Below, in pieces: positions 41,057 through 49,131 of a DNA stretch of 64,000 nucleotides. Source of the DNA: an uncultured Myxococcales bacterium (GTDB taxonomy: Bacteria > Myxococcota_A > UBA9042); the NCBI GenBank assembly GCA_903842345.1, contig CAIMLR010000005.1, positions 1 to 64,000 on the forward strand. The letters run 5' to 3'. Position 1 is the first letter of the stretch, and every line of letters starts with the position of its first letter. Made by a program: the position numbers and the translations under genes. The notes under the pieces are model-generated. The model saw nothing but the letters and a program-made list of their open reading frames with translations, was not told the origin of the DNA and did no database searches.

Positions 41057-42535
41057 TCACAGTCTCTGGTAGTTCTGCACGTCAAAATGCCGGGTCAGCC
41101 GGCGAAACTGCCACGTGAATCCGGGCCACAGCACCACGTTCTTGCCCGCGGCGTTGCGGTACCAGCTCTGGCACCCGCCCGACTGCCACACGGTCCCAGC
41201 CAGCCGCTCCTGCAGCCGGTGATTGAAGGACGCCTGCACCCCCGCCAGCACATCAACCGCATGAATGTGCTGCGTTTGCATGGTCCGCAGCGCGTCCAAC
41301 ACGTACTGGATTTGCGACTCGATCATGTACACCATGGAGCTGTGACCGAGGCCGGTATTGGGGCCCATCAGCAGGAACAGATTGGGAAAACCTGCGACCG
41401 TCGTGCCCCGGTACGCCTCCGGACCGTCCTTCCACGCTGCCACGATGTCCAGGCCTTTGCGGCCAAACAGCACGCCCGGCGGCATCGGATCCGTGGCCTG
41501 AAATCCGGTCCCAAGGATGAGGCAATCGACCTCATGGAGCGCGCCGTCCACCGTCCGCACGCCTTGGGGCACAATCTCCGCGATGCCATCGGTCACCACG
41601 TGGACGTTTGGCCGCGTCAGCGCTGGGTAGTAGTCGTTGGAAATCAGCACGCGCTTGCAGCCCATTGTGTACGTGGGCGTGACCTGCGCGCGCAGTTGCG
41701 GATCGGCGATCTGTTGGCGCAAGTGGCGCAAGGCGAGGTTCTGCGCGACCTTCATGGCGCCGGGAAACAGCGTGAACCCCGGGACGCGCGCCTCCAGCAT
41801 CCCGTAGATCGCCGCGCGCACCAGCTTCTGGGTCAGCGGAAAGCGCTCAAAGAGCCAGTGTTCCAGCGCGCTCACGTCGCGATCCGGCTTGGCCATCACC
41901 CACGGCGGCGTCCGTTGGAAAAGCTGCAGATCGGCGACGAACGGCGCAATCTGCGGCACAAACTGGATCGCGCTCGCACCCGTGCCGATGACTGCGACCC
42001 GTTTGCCGCGCAGGTCGTAGTCGTGGTTCCACTCCGCGGAGTGAAACGCGGTGCCCTGAAAGTTCGCAAGCCCTGGAATCTGCGGCATCGCCGGCCGGCT
42101 CAACCCGCCCATCCCAGCGACGAGCACCCGCGCGCGGTGCGTTTGCCCATCGGCCAGCTCCAGCAGCCATTGCCGGTCGGCGTCCTGCCAACTCGCGCGG
42201 ACGACCTCCGTGCCCAGGCGCAGGTGCGGCGTGATGCCATAGTGCTCCGCGCAGTGCTCCAGATAGCGGCGAATCTCCGGACCAGGCGAAAACATCCGCG
42301 ACCACTGCGGGTTGAGCGCGAAGGAGAACGAGTAGAGATGCGACTGGACATCGCACGCCACGCCCGGATAGTGGTTTTCCCGCCACGTGCCGCCGACGCT
42401 GTCGGCCTTTTCAAAGACCGTGAAGTCGCCCAATCCCTCTTGTTTCAAGCGGATCGCCATGCCGAGGCCGGAGAAGCCGCTCCCGATGATCGCGATGTCG
42501 CTGTACTTTGGCGTGACGGTTTGCGCTGCAAGCAT
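41057..42535 (-). CDS. Flavin-binding monooxygenase, Baeyer-Villiger type
   Basis: 492 residues. It has two dinucleotide motifs, GSGFSG (18-23, FAD) and GTGAS (184-188, NADPH). Between them lies the Baeyer-Villiger fingerprint FxGxxxHxxxW at 159-169 (FQGTAFHSAEW), with His165 and Trp169. The GGTWRENHYPGVACDVQSHLYSF block is typical. It inserts oxygen into a ketone using NADPH and O2. GGAGG stands nine bases before the ATG. It leads the pair with the SDR and is divergent from the small outer-membrane gene. Confidence 0.88.
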   Translation of the reverse strand: MLAAQTVTPKYSDIAIIGSGFSGLGMAIRLKQEGLGDFTVFEKADSVGGTWRENHYPGVACDVQSHLYSFSFALNPQWSRMFSPGPEIRRYLEHCAEHYGITPHLRLGTEVVRASWQDADRQWLLELADGQTHRARVLVAGMGGLSRPAMPQIPGLANFQGTAFHSAEWNHDYDLRGKRVAVIGTGASAIQFVPQIAPFVADLQLFQRTPPWVMAKPDRDVSALEHWLFERFPLTQKLVRAAIYGMLEARVPGFTLFPGAMKVAQNLALRHLRQQIADPQLRAQVTPTYTMGCKRVLISNDYYPALTRPNVHVVTDGIAEIVPQGVRTVDGALHEVDCLILGTGFQATDPMPPGVLFGRKGLDIVAAWKDGPEAYRGTTVAGFPNLFLLMGPNTGLGHSSMVYMIESQIQYVLDALRTMQTQHIHAVDVLAGVQASFNHRLQERLAGTVWQSGGCQSWYRNAAGKNVVLWPGFTWQFRRLTRHFDVQNYQRL

Positions 42536-42635
42536 GGGCCAAGACCTCCGGTCCTCGCCTCATGACACGCGTTTGCGGCCGTGGCAAGTTGCAGATAGCG
42601 GCCAGACGCGCTAACACGTTGTGCAGGAGATTGCC

Positions 42636-43268
42636 GTGTTCAACCGGTTCCGCAGTTTGAGCTTCCTCGCGCTGGCCTGCACCGCCCTGCTGGCGCTGCC
42701 TGCGTTTGCGGCGAACGTGGACGGCAAGGCCGGCATTGGCTTTGAGGAAACACTGACGTCCGTTGGCCTGCGCCAGTCGCTGAGCGGCGGCGTTGACCTC
42801 CCGGATGTGCGCCCGAGCGGCCTGGCGGGGCGCTACTGGATCGGCAACGTCGGCCTGGAAGCGATCTTCGGCGCGAGCCTCAAGTTCGGCGACGCGTTCG
42901 GTCACTCCGGCTTCCTGGCAATTGGCACGCATTACGCGGCGTTTCGCGCCCCGGACGTCAACTTGACGGTCGGCCTCCGCGGCATCTTCGCCTGGGCCAA
43001 CGTCAACACGGACGATCACGACCTCGGCAGCCGCTACGGGTTCGCAGTGGAAGTCCCGATCCGCGTCGAGTACTTCTTCACCTCCGCGTTCGCCATCGCC
43101 GCCGCCGTCGGCCCCGTGCTGCACTTTCCCAGCCCGTGGCGCACCGATCGCAACGGCGTGGCCGCGCCTGTGCGCAACCCGCTGACAACCAACACCAGCA
43201 GCTGGGAATTGGCGCTCACGCGCGGCGAATTCTCCGGCGGCTTGGGCTTTACCTACTACTTCCTCTGA
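42636..43268 (+). CDS. Small exported beta-barrel-like outer-membrane protein
   Basis: 210 residues from a GTG with GGAGA upstream. A signal peptide (about 1-25, ending AFA-A) is followed by alternating hydrophobic/polar beta strands and a C-terminal aromatic strand ending GLGFTYYFL, the usual last-strand signal of outer-membrane barrels. No named family is recognised. It lies nine bases before the dehydrogenase gene. Confidence 0.65.
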   Translation: MFNRFRSLSFLALACTALLALPAFAANVDGKAGIGFEETLTSVGLRQSLSGGVDLPDVRPSGLAGRYWIGNVGLEAIFGASLKFGDAFGHSGFLAIGTHYAAFRAPDVNLTVGLRGIFAWANVNTDDHDLGSRYGFAVEVPIRVEYFFTSAFAIAAAVGPVLHFPSPWRTDRNGVAAPVRNPLTTNTSSWELALTRGEFSGGLGFTYYFL

Positions 43269-43277
43269 GTCGACATC

Positions 43278-44321
43278 ATGTTGAAAATCGCGTTCTTGCC
43301 GGGCGACGGCATTGGTCCTGAAGTCATTCGCGCCGCCGTACGCGTCCTCGACGCCGCGGCCGCCAAGTACGGCTTCACGTACACGTCCGAGTGGTTCGAT
43401 CTCGGCGCCGAGCGCTACCTGCGGACCGGCGAGACCATGCCCGACAAGGAATTCGCCCGGCTGCGCGACGAATTCGACTGCATCCTGCTGGGCGCATTTG
43501 GCGATCCGCGCGTGCCGACCAACATCCACGCCAAGGACATCCTGCTCGGCCTGCGCCAACGCCTGGATCTGTACGTGAACCTGCGGCCCGTGAAGCTCGT
43601 TGACGCGCGGCTGTGCCCGCTCAAGGACGTGCTTCCGGGGCAGCTGGACATGGCGATCGTCCGCGAAAACACGGAGAGCCTGTATGTTGGCATCGGCGGC
43701 AGCTTCAAGCCGGACACGGCCGATGAAGTGGCCCAGAACGTGATGATCGCAACGCGCAAGGGCTGCGACCGCTTGCTGCAGTTCGCGTTTGAGCTGGCGC
43801 GCACCCGGCGCCACAAGCTGGTGCTGTGCGATAAAGCCAATGCCATCGAGTCGGCGCATGGGCTGTGGCGCAAGGCGCTGCGGGACATGGCGCCGCAGTA
43901 TCCGGACGTGAAGGCGACGACGCTGTACGCCGATGTCGCGGCGATGCGCATGGTCACGCACCCGCACGAGTTTGACGTCGTGGTGGGCGACAACATGATC
44001 GGCGACATCCTGTCGGATCTCGCGGCCGCGCTTGTGGGGGGCCTGGGCCTCGCGCCGTCATCGTCGACCCATCCGGGGCGGACGGCGCTGTATGAGCCGG
44101 TGCACGGCTCGGCGCCCGATATCGTCGGAACGGGCAAGGCCAATCCGATGGCGGCGATCCTGTCCCTGGGTATGCTGCTCCGCGATTTTGGCCAGCCGGC
44201 AGCAGCAGAAGCCATTGACACGGCCTGCGCCAAGGCTGTGATTGCCAAGGCCGTGACGCCGGATTTGGGCGGCGCGCTGACCACCGATGGCGTCGCCGAT
44301 TGGGTCATCGCGGCGATGTAG
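43278..44321 (+). CDS. leuB: 3-isopropylmalate/isocitrate dehydrogenase family enzyme
   Basis: 347 residues. The family start LPGDGIGPEVI, the substrate arginines in LRQRLDLYVNLRPVK, IVRENTESLYVG, the catalytic Lys region DKANAI, the metal-binding Asp cluster VVGDNMIGDILSDLAAALVGGLGLAPS, and the nucleotide site EPVHGSAPDIVGTGKANPMA are all present. The last block favours NAD. It oxidatively decarboxylates a 2-hydroxy acid; 3-isopropylmalate (leucine synthesis) is most likely, but tartrate/isocitrate relatives look similar. No leuACD genes are adjacent. Confidence 0.75.
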   Translation: MLKIAFLPGDGIGPEVIRAAVRVLDAAAAKYGFTYTSEWFDLGAERYLRTGETMPDKEFARLRDEFDCILLGAFGDPRVPTNIHAKDILLGLRQRLDLYVNLRPVKLVDARLCPLKDVLPGQLDMAIVRENTESLYVGIGGSFKPDTADEVAQNVMIATRKGCDRLLQFAFELARTRRHKLVLCDKANAIESAHGLWRKALRDMAPQYPDVKATTLYADVAAMRMVTHPHEFDVVVGDNMIGDILSDLAAALVGGLGLAPSSSTHPGRTALYEPVHGSAPDIVGTGKANPMAAILSLGMLLRDFGQPAAAEAIDTACAKAVIAKAVTPDLGGALTTDGVADWVIAAM

Positions 44322-44706
44322 TCCGTTCGCTTGCCTAAGGCGCAGCCTCTGGATGCTGCACGGGCATCGTCATCCGCTGCAGCTGGAGGACGCCGGGGCC
44401 GCGGAGCTCGCGGCACAGACGCCTTGACGCGCCGCCGAACGCACGCATGTGCGCTCCATTTGCGCTCCTCACACGTCGGTCAAACGGCCAGGGGATGCGC
44501 TACCGCGTAGGCGGGTCGTGCATCACGGCAGCCACTGTCGGAATCCTGACAGCCGCAACGCGATCACGTTCACGACCGTCGCGGCCTACGGGCGTTTCTG
44601 CTCACACCGCCTCACCTCCTTGCTCATTGGCGCGCAGGAGGCCGCGCGGCACCTTGCGCCGTTGTTTCCGCGTCTCCCGCAGCCGTCGCACGCCGCAGCA
44701 GCCCGA
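44322..44706. other. Intergenic region between convergent genes, no gene called
   Basis: About 385 bases between the dehydrogenase and the Pal-like lipoprotein stop codons. Open frames on the plus strand here have no ribosome sites or domain-like sequence. I see no terminator hairpin with a T-run. Confidence 0.4.
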
Positions 44707-45477
44707 TCAATGCTGTTGGTTGGTCAGGCTCATGTCGGCGCGGCGGTTCTCAGCAAAACAGCTGTCGTTGTCAGCCGTGCAGAGCGGCCGCGACTTGCCG
44801 TACGAGATCGTCTTCAGCTTGAACTTCCCGTCCAGCGCCGTCAGGTATTGCTTCACGGCCTTGGCCCGGCGACTCCCGAGTTCCATGTTGTACGCATCGG
44901 TCCCGCGTTCGTCGCAGTTGCCAGCGATCGTCAACTTGCTGATTTTGCGCAGCTTCATGCATCGCTCGTCGGCGACCAGGGCGTTCTGAGCGCTGTCCGA
45001 AAGCGCCGTCTCGTTGAAGGCGAAGCGAACCGGCACGACCTCGCACTGACCTTTTGAATTCAGACACAGGCCCTCCTCGCAGCGTAGGCCGTCGCCACAA
45101 TCCGCGTCGCTCGCGCAGCCTTTGCTGACTCCGCGCGCGGCCGCGGCTGCGTTGGGATCGACGACGCACTTGTTGGCCGTGCACATTTTGCCCGCGCCGC
45201 AATCCAGCTTCGTCGTGCAGCAATCCGCCTTTCGCCCACACGCACCCGCCATGCACGTCACACACGCGTCGCCGCTCGCGCCTGCGCAGTTGGCGTCCAC
45301 GCGGCATTGCGCGCACTTGTTGTTGAGGCAGAACTCGCCTTTGTCCTTGCAGTTTTCGTCCTGGGTGCAGTTGGGGTAGCTCGGCCCCGCGCATGCGGAA
45401 GCAAAAAGTGCGCAGCTCAGCAGCAGGGCTGGCGCGCTGACCCAGCGGCTCAGGTTGGTCAAGAGTGAAGTTGTCAT
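44707..45477 (-). CDS. Pal/OmpA-family lipoprotein with Cys-rich N-terminal region
   Basis: 256 residues. The signal peptide ends at a lipobox (FASAC) and is followed by about 100 residues of Dickkopf-like Cys knots (CTQDENCKDKGEFCLNNKC and similar). The C-terminal OmpA domain (about 150-256) has VRFAFNETALSDSAQNAL and the peptidoglycan-binding NCDERGTDAYNMELGSRRAKAV. The OmpA part should tether the outer membrane to the cell wall, and the Cys-rich part is unusual for Pal. GGAGG precedes the ATG. No Tol genes are nearby, so it is probably not the housekeeping Pal. Confidence 0.82.
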   Translation of the reverse strand: MTTSLLTNLSRWVSAPALLLSCALFASACAGPSYPNCTQDENCKDKGEFCLNNKCAQCRVDANCAGASGDACVTCMAGACGRKADCCTTKLDCGAGKMCTANKCVVDPNAAAAARGVSKGCASDADCGDGLRCEEGLCLNSKGQCEVVPVRFAFNETALSDSAQNALVADERCMKLRKISKLTIAGNCDERGTDAYNMELGSRRAKAVKQYLTALDGKFKLKTISYGKSRPLCTADNDSCFAENRRADMSLTNQQH

Positions 45478-45686
45478 GGGAATGTCCTCCAAAAAAGCTT
45501 GCGGTCGCAACGAGATACGCGTCGCGTGCCACCCGGCACCGCGCATCCAAGTGAGTTCAACGCCGAGCCCGACCGATCTATTCACATAGATTTACAGAAA
45601 TTACGCATGGAGCGATCGAGAAGCGCGCGATCCGGCGTCGGCTGTCGCGACTGTGACCGCCGCGAACCGCCGTGCTGCGATGGCGG

Positions 45687-46127
45687 TCAGCCCGACTCCA
45701 ACAACCGCTTCAGCTGCGCGAGGTCCTCGTACATCATCCAGCGCATCCCGGCAGCCAACAACGGCACGCCCAGGCGGGCCAGACCGCGCGGCCGCGCCTG
45801 CTTGCGCACGGTCATGTGCGTGGAACCCGTCGTGACGGCGCGCCAAATGTAGGTGGTCTCGATCGGGAAGGGACCGAGCGCCGTGCGCATCACCATCCGC
45901 TCGCCCGGGATGAATTGGTCCACTTCAGCCGGGTACACGAACCTTTGGCCGAGCACGCGCACGACAAACGTCACGCGGGCGCCCACGCGGACCGGAGGCT
46001 CAGTCCACCACCGCACGGCGACTACGTGATCGCACCATTCCGGCGCTGTACTTGGATTGCCGGCGAACGCAGCGACCTCTGCACACGGTTTGGCGATCTC
46101 AATTTCCTCTTCCACAGCAGTCCGCAT
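45687..46127 (-). CDS. SRPBCC (polyketide cyclase/dehydrase-like) protein
   Basis: 146 residues of the START/Bet v1-like hydrophobic-ligand fold: EEEIEIAKPCAEVAAFAGNPSTAPEWCDHVVAVRW at the start, then GERMVMRTALGPFPIETTYIW and a C-terminal helix (YEDLAQLKRLLE). Members bind lipids or catalyse ring closure; no catalytic residue is decisive here. The ATG at 46127 has GGAGAG close upstream. It stands alone on the minus strand. Confidence 0.75.
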   Translation of the reverse strand: MRTAVEEEIEIAKPCAEVAAFAGNPSTAPEWCDHVVAVRWWTEPPVRVGARVTFVVRVLGQRFVYPAEVDQFIPGERMVMRTALGPFPIETTYIWRAVTTGSTHMTVRKQARPRGLARLGVPLLAAGMRWMMYEDLAQLKRLLESG

Positions 46128-46232
46128 TTTCTCTCCGCCCGGCGCGACGCGCATGTGCAACGTGTTCTGTTCCCAGACGCATGCACCGGGCGCGCAGGAG
46201 CGAGTGTGGCCCGGCGGGAACGCGTCGGGGCG

Positions 46233-48275
46233 CTACAAGCCCGGTTTGCCGGCGCCCGCGCGGAGAAGTTCGAGGTTCAGCGCGGTTGTCGGCACCTTCA
46301 TCACGCGGTACGGGATGTCGTTCGCGGCGAAGACGAAGCTGCGCAGGGTGTTGCCCATCGCGTCGAACTCCGTCATCGCCGGTTTGACTGCGCCGGCGGT
46401 GAGGATGCCCCAGCCCACGACCCGCGTGCCGTCGGGGAGCGTCTGGAAGCTGCCCATGGCCGCGCTGTTCGAGACGCCAGTGAACTCGGCGACCAGATTC
46501 GCCACGCCCGCGGTGACGTCCAGCGCCATTTCCAGGCCACGCGCGGGACCCGCGTTGTTGCTGTGGTTGTCAAAGATGGAGATGTTCCCGCTGGCGAGGA
46601 ACCGGGCGAAATGCTGGTGGAAGAAGCCCCCTTCCGGGTCGCCGGTCAGCGCGATGAAGGGTGCCGAATCCTTGTTCTGCGGTGTGCCGCCAAGCTTCCA
46701 GATGATCTGCCCGGTCGCGTGCGAGATCAGGAAGAGCGAGTCGGTGTGGCGGACGGACAGCAGCACGTCGCCGTTCTCATTCACCGCCAATGAGTTGCAG
46801 TGGAAGACGTCCACGACGGCCTTGCCGGCGACCTTGGACGTCGCGAGTTCAGACGACTCGACGACCGGATCAATGTGATCGCTCGCGCGCCACTCCCAAG
46901 CCAGCGTGCCATCGGCGTTCAACTCCTGCGCCACGCAATCCATGATGGTCGTCGTGGCGATGCCGCGCGCGCTGAGGTCGACGCCATCCAGTTGCGGATA
47001 CGTCAGCACCATGTACCGACCCGCGCCAAGCGGCAGCAGTTCGTGTTGGTCAACCGGCGATCCGACCGACTGAACCGCCGCCGTCGCCGCATTGGCCAGA
47101 TCCAGCACCGTGTACTTGCCGACTGGATTCGTGCCAAACGCGGCGCCGAGCAGAGGCGAGTAGGCCAAGATGTTGTCAGCCAGCCACTCGACCAAGCATG
47201 CGCCAGTGCCGGTGGCTTGATACCACACGGGCGTCCCGCGACTGTCCAAGACCATCGCATAACCTGACGAGCCTTTGCCCAACGCTGTATTGCCGAGCAC
47301 GTAGTAGCCCGGCGCCGTCGGCTGCGCGTCGACGAAGGCCCCGTGCGGGAAGTCGTGTGGCAGGCAACGCAGCCAGTAGTCCGCAGTCGTACCGTCGGTG
47401 GCGGTCGCCCGCACGACCACCGCGTCGTTCTCAAGCACCGTCAGCGTCGCCATGCCAGCGCCGTCAAAGGCCTCAGCTTGCGGCGAGATGATGGTTGCCG
47501 TGGCATCGGTCTCGGCGCTCGCCAGCACCGTCCAAGCGTTGGGTCCAGCGGTACAATACACCGCGTAGTCATGGACATCAGGGGCAAATGGCGCAACGAA
47601 TGCGGCCCCTTGGACGGAAAGCGAGGCCAGTCCAGCGGGTTGCATTGCCGACGTGACGTCGACGGGAGGGCCTACGTCGGCCTCGTCGAGCGAATCGATC
47701 ACGTCGGCAGGCGCGCCGCTGTCCGTCGCGTCGTCGCCGCCAAGCGAGACGTCGGTCACGGCATCCTCAGCGTCCGCCATCGCGTCCGCCGCATCGGCTT
47801 GCGCGCCGGAGGAGTCCGCCGCGCCATCGTCTACGTCTTGCGTCGCGGCATCTGGCGTGTCGATGGCCGCGGTGTCGGCAGCGGCGTCGGCTTCCGCGTC
47901 ATCTGAACTCGAGCTGGCGTCGACGCCGAGGGCAACATCCGTTTGCGCGTCCTCCGTTCCGGCGGCATCGGTCTCGGCGTCCGGCGTGTTCGGAACGTCG
48001 GCGCTATCCACGGGCTGCACGTCACCTGGGCTGGAGTCGCCGTCGGCCGCACCATCCGGATCTGCGCTTGAGTCGACCTTCTGCGCTCCCGAGTCTGCCG
48101 TCCCATCGGCATTGGCCACCGCATCGTTTGCGAGGTCCAGCGCTGCGTCAGGTTCGGTCTGCGCGCCCGGCGCCGTTCCGCAACCAGCCGTTCCCAGCAG
48201 CCACAACGCGGCGAACGTGAGGCGGACGCACAAGGCGAGTGCGCCGCGTCGACTCGGGTTCGGTAGTTCGCTCAT
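46233..48275 (-). CDS. Arylsulfotransferase-like lipoprotein with long Asp/Ala linker
   Basis: 680 residues. Signal peptide with lipobox Cys32 (LLGTAGC), then an extraordinary linker of about 170 residues made largely of Asp, Ala, Ser and Val. A cadherin-like beta domain (about 215-310) precedes the arylsulfotransferase propeller (about 320-680: VDQHELLPLGAGRYMVL, FHCNSLAVNENGDVLLSVRHTDSLFLI, IIWKLGG). Family members transfer sulfate between phenols; the catalytic His is plausibly in DQHE or VFHCNS, but activity is unproven. Surface-exposed. ATG with GGAG-like site at 48275; the open frame continuing upstream is not coding. Confidence 0.72.
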   Translation of the reverse strand: MSELPNPSRRGALALCVRLTFAALWLLGTAGCGTAPGAQTEPDAALDLANDAVANADGTADSGAQKVDSSADPDGAADGDSSPGDVQPVDSADVPNTPDAETDAAGTEDAQTDVALGVDASSSSDDAEADAAADTAAIDTPDAATQDVDDGAADSSGAQADAADAMADAEDAVTDVSLGGDDATDSGAPADVIDSLDEADVGPPVDVTSAMQPAGLASLSVQGAAFVAPFAPDVHDYAVYCTAGPNAWTVLASAETDATATIISPQAEAFDGAGMATLTVLENDAVVVRATATDGTTADYWLRCLPHDFPHGAFVDAQPTAPGYYVLGNTALGKGSSGYAMVLDSRGTPVWYQATGTGACLVEWLADNILAYSPLLGAAFGTNPVGKYTVLDLANAATAAVQSVGSPVDQHELLPLGAGRYMVLTYPQLDGVDLSARGIATTTIMDCVAQELNADGTLAWEWRASDHIDPVVESSELATSKVAGKAVVDVFHCNSLAVNENGDVLLSVRHTDSLFLISHATGQIIWKLGGTPQNKDSAPFIALTGDPEGGFFHQHFARFLASGNISIFDNHSNNAGPARGLEMALDVTAGVANLVAEFTGVSNSAAMGSFQTLPDGTRVVGWGILTAGAVKPAMTEFDAMGNTLRSFVFAANDIPYRVMKVPTTALNLELLRAGAGKPGL

Positions 48276-48911
48276 TGCTGTCACTCCTTCGGCATCCAGG
48301 ACGGAGGCCGGGTTCGATTTTCGCGCGGCGTTCCGGACCGCTGCCCGATTCCGGGCGGCAGACCACATACTACCTAAGGCATTGTGACACGCGTCGCTGC
48401 ACACGTCACACATCTTTACACTTTCTCTACGCACTGCGGTGAAGAATCGCCGCCGACGTGAAGCGTCCTGCGCGCTCTTCCGCAGCGACCAACCTGGTGC
48501 GAGCCCTGTCATGAAGCCGACTCCAAGCGCGACAACTTCAGTTGCCGCCGAAGTCGATGTGTCCGCGCCCGGTGCTTTGGGCTTGGCTGGCGACGAAGTC
48601 CGACGAGGTCCGATCGTCGTCAGGGCATTGGCCGTCGGGCGCGTTGCCGGCCTGCCGGGCGCTGGCTTTCGCGTCGGACGGGCGTGGTCAGGGTCGTTGC
48701 GAACCCGCTCGATACACAGCCTGCCCGGTTGGCGCAGCGGGCGGCTCCTCGTCGCGATTGGGCAGGTCCCGCTGTTTCGCCAACCGATCAGCAGAGTCCC
48801 GCGAGCGGTGAACATGTATTTACACTTTTGACGCGTGAGACGTGAAGATTCAGCATCGCGGTGCGTTGAGACTGGCGGGCGGCGTCGACCGTCCCGCCGA
48901 GACAAGGCGCA
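48276..48911. other. Divergent intergenic region with AT-rich patches
   Basis: About 640 bases between the arylsulfotransferase-like gene (minus) and the small exported ORF (plus). Two locally AT-rich patches (about 48360-48435 and 48805-48835) stand out and share the 10-mer TTTACACTTT. Open frames here (for example 48439-48831) are Arg/Ala/Gly-rich shadows without a ribosome site. Confidence 0.45.
48415..48828 (+). repeat. Direct repeat of TTTACACTTT, two copies about 400 bp apart
   Basis: Exact copies at 48415-48424 and 48819-48828, both within AT-rich patches in the divergent region upstream of two surface-protein genes. In this GC-rich context the match is unlikely to be trivial. It could be a binding site for a regulator or part of promoters for the two genes; nothing more can be said from sequence. 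Confidence 0.4.
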
Positions 48912-49061
48912 ATGACCAACATCTGGAGACCTGCATCGATGATTCAGACCTCGAACGCCAAGCGAGCGGGCCAGCGTGCTGCTTGCAGTCTTGTTGCCCT
49001 CGTGTTGGCGATCGCAGCCGGGGGCACCGCGGACGCACTTCTCCTTTGCAAGCACAAATGA
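48912..49061 (+). CDS. Small exported ORF, possibly a truncated secreted protein
   Basis: 49 residues with a signal-peptide-like core (RAACSLVALVLAIAAGGTADA) ending LLLCKHK. It resembles only the first residues of secreted proteins that continue after LLCxK, so it may be the stump of a longer gene. It ends 70 bases before the next gene. No strong ribosome site is seen; weak call. Confidence 0.3.
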   Translation: MTNIWRPASMIQTSNAKRAGQRAACSLVALVLAIAAGGTADALLLCKHK

Positions 49062-49131
49062 CAACCTCAAAGCACAACGACCTGCACAGCGCAGGCACCT
49101 CAACCCTCTGTTCAAAAGGCGTGAAGCTGTC

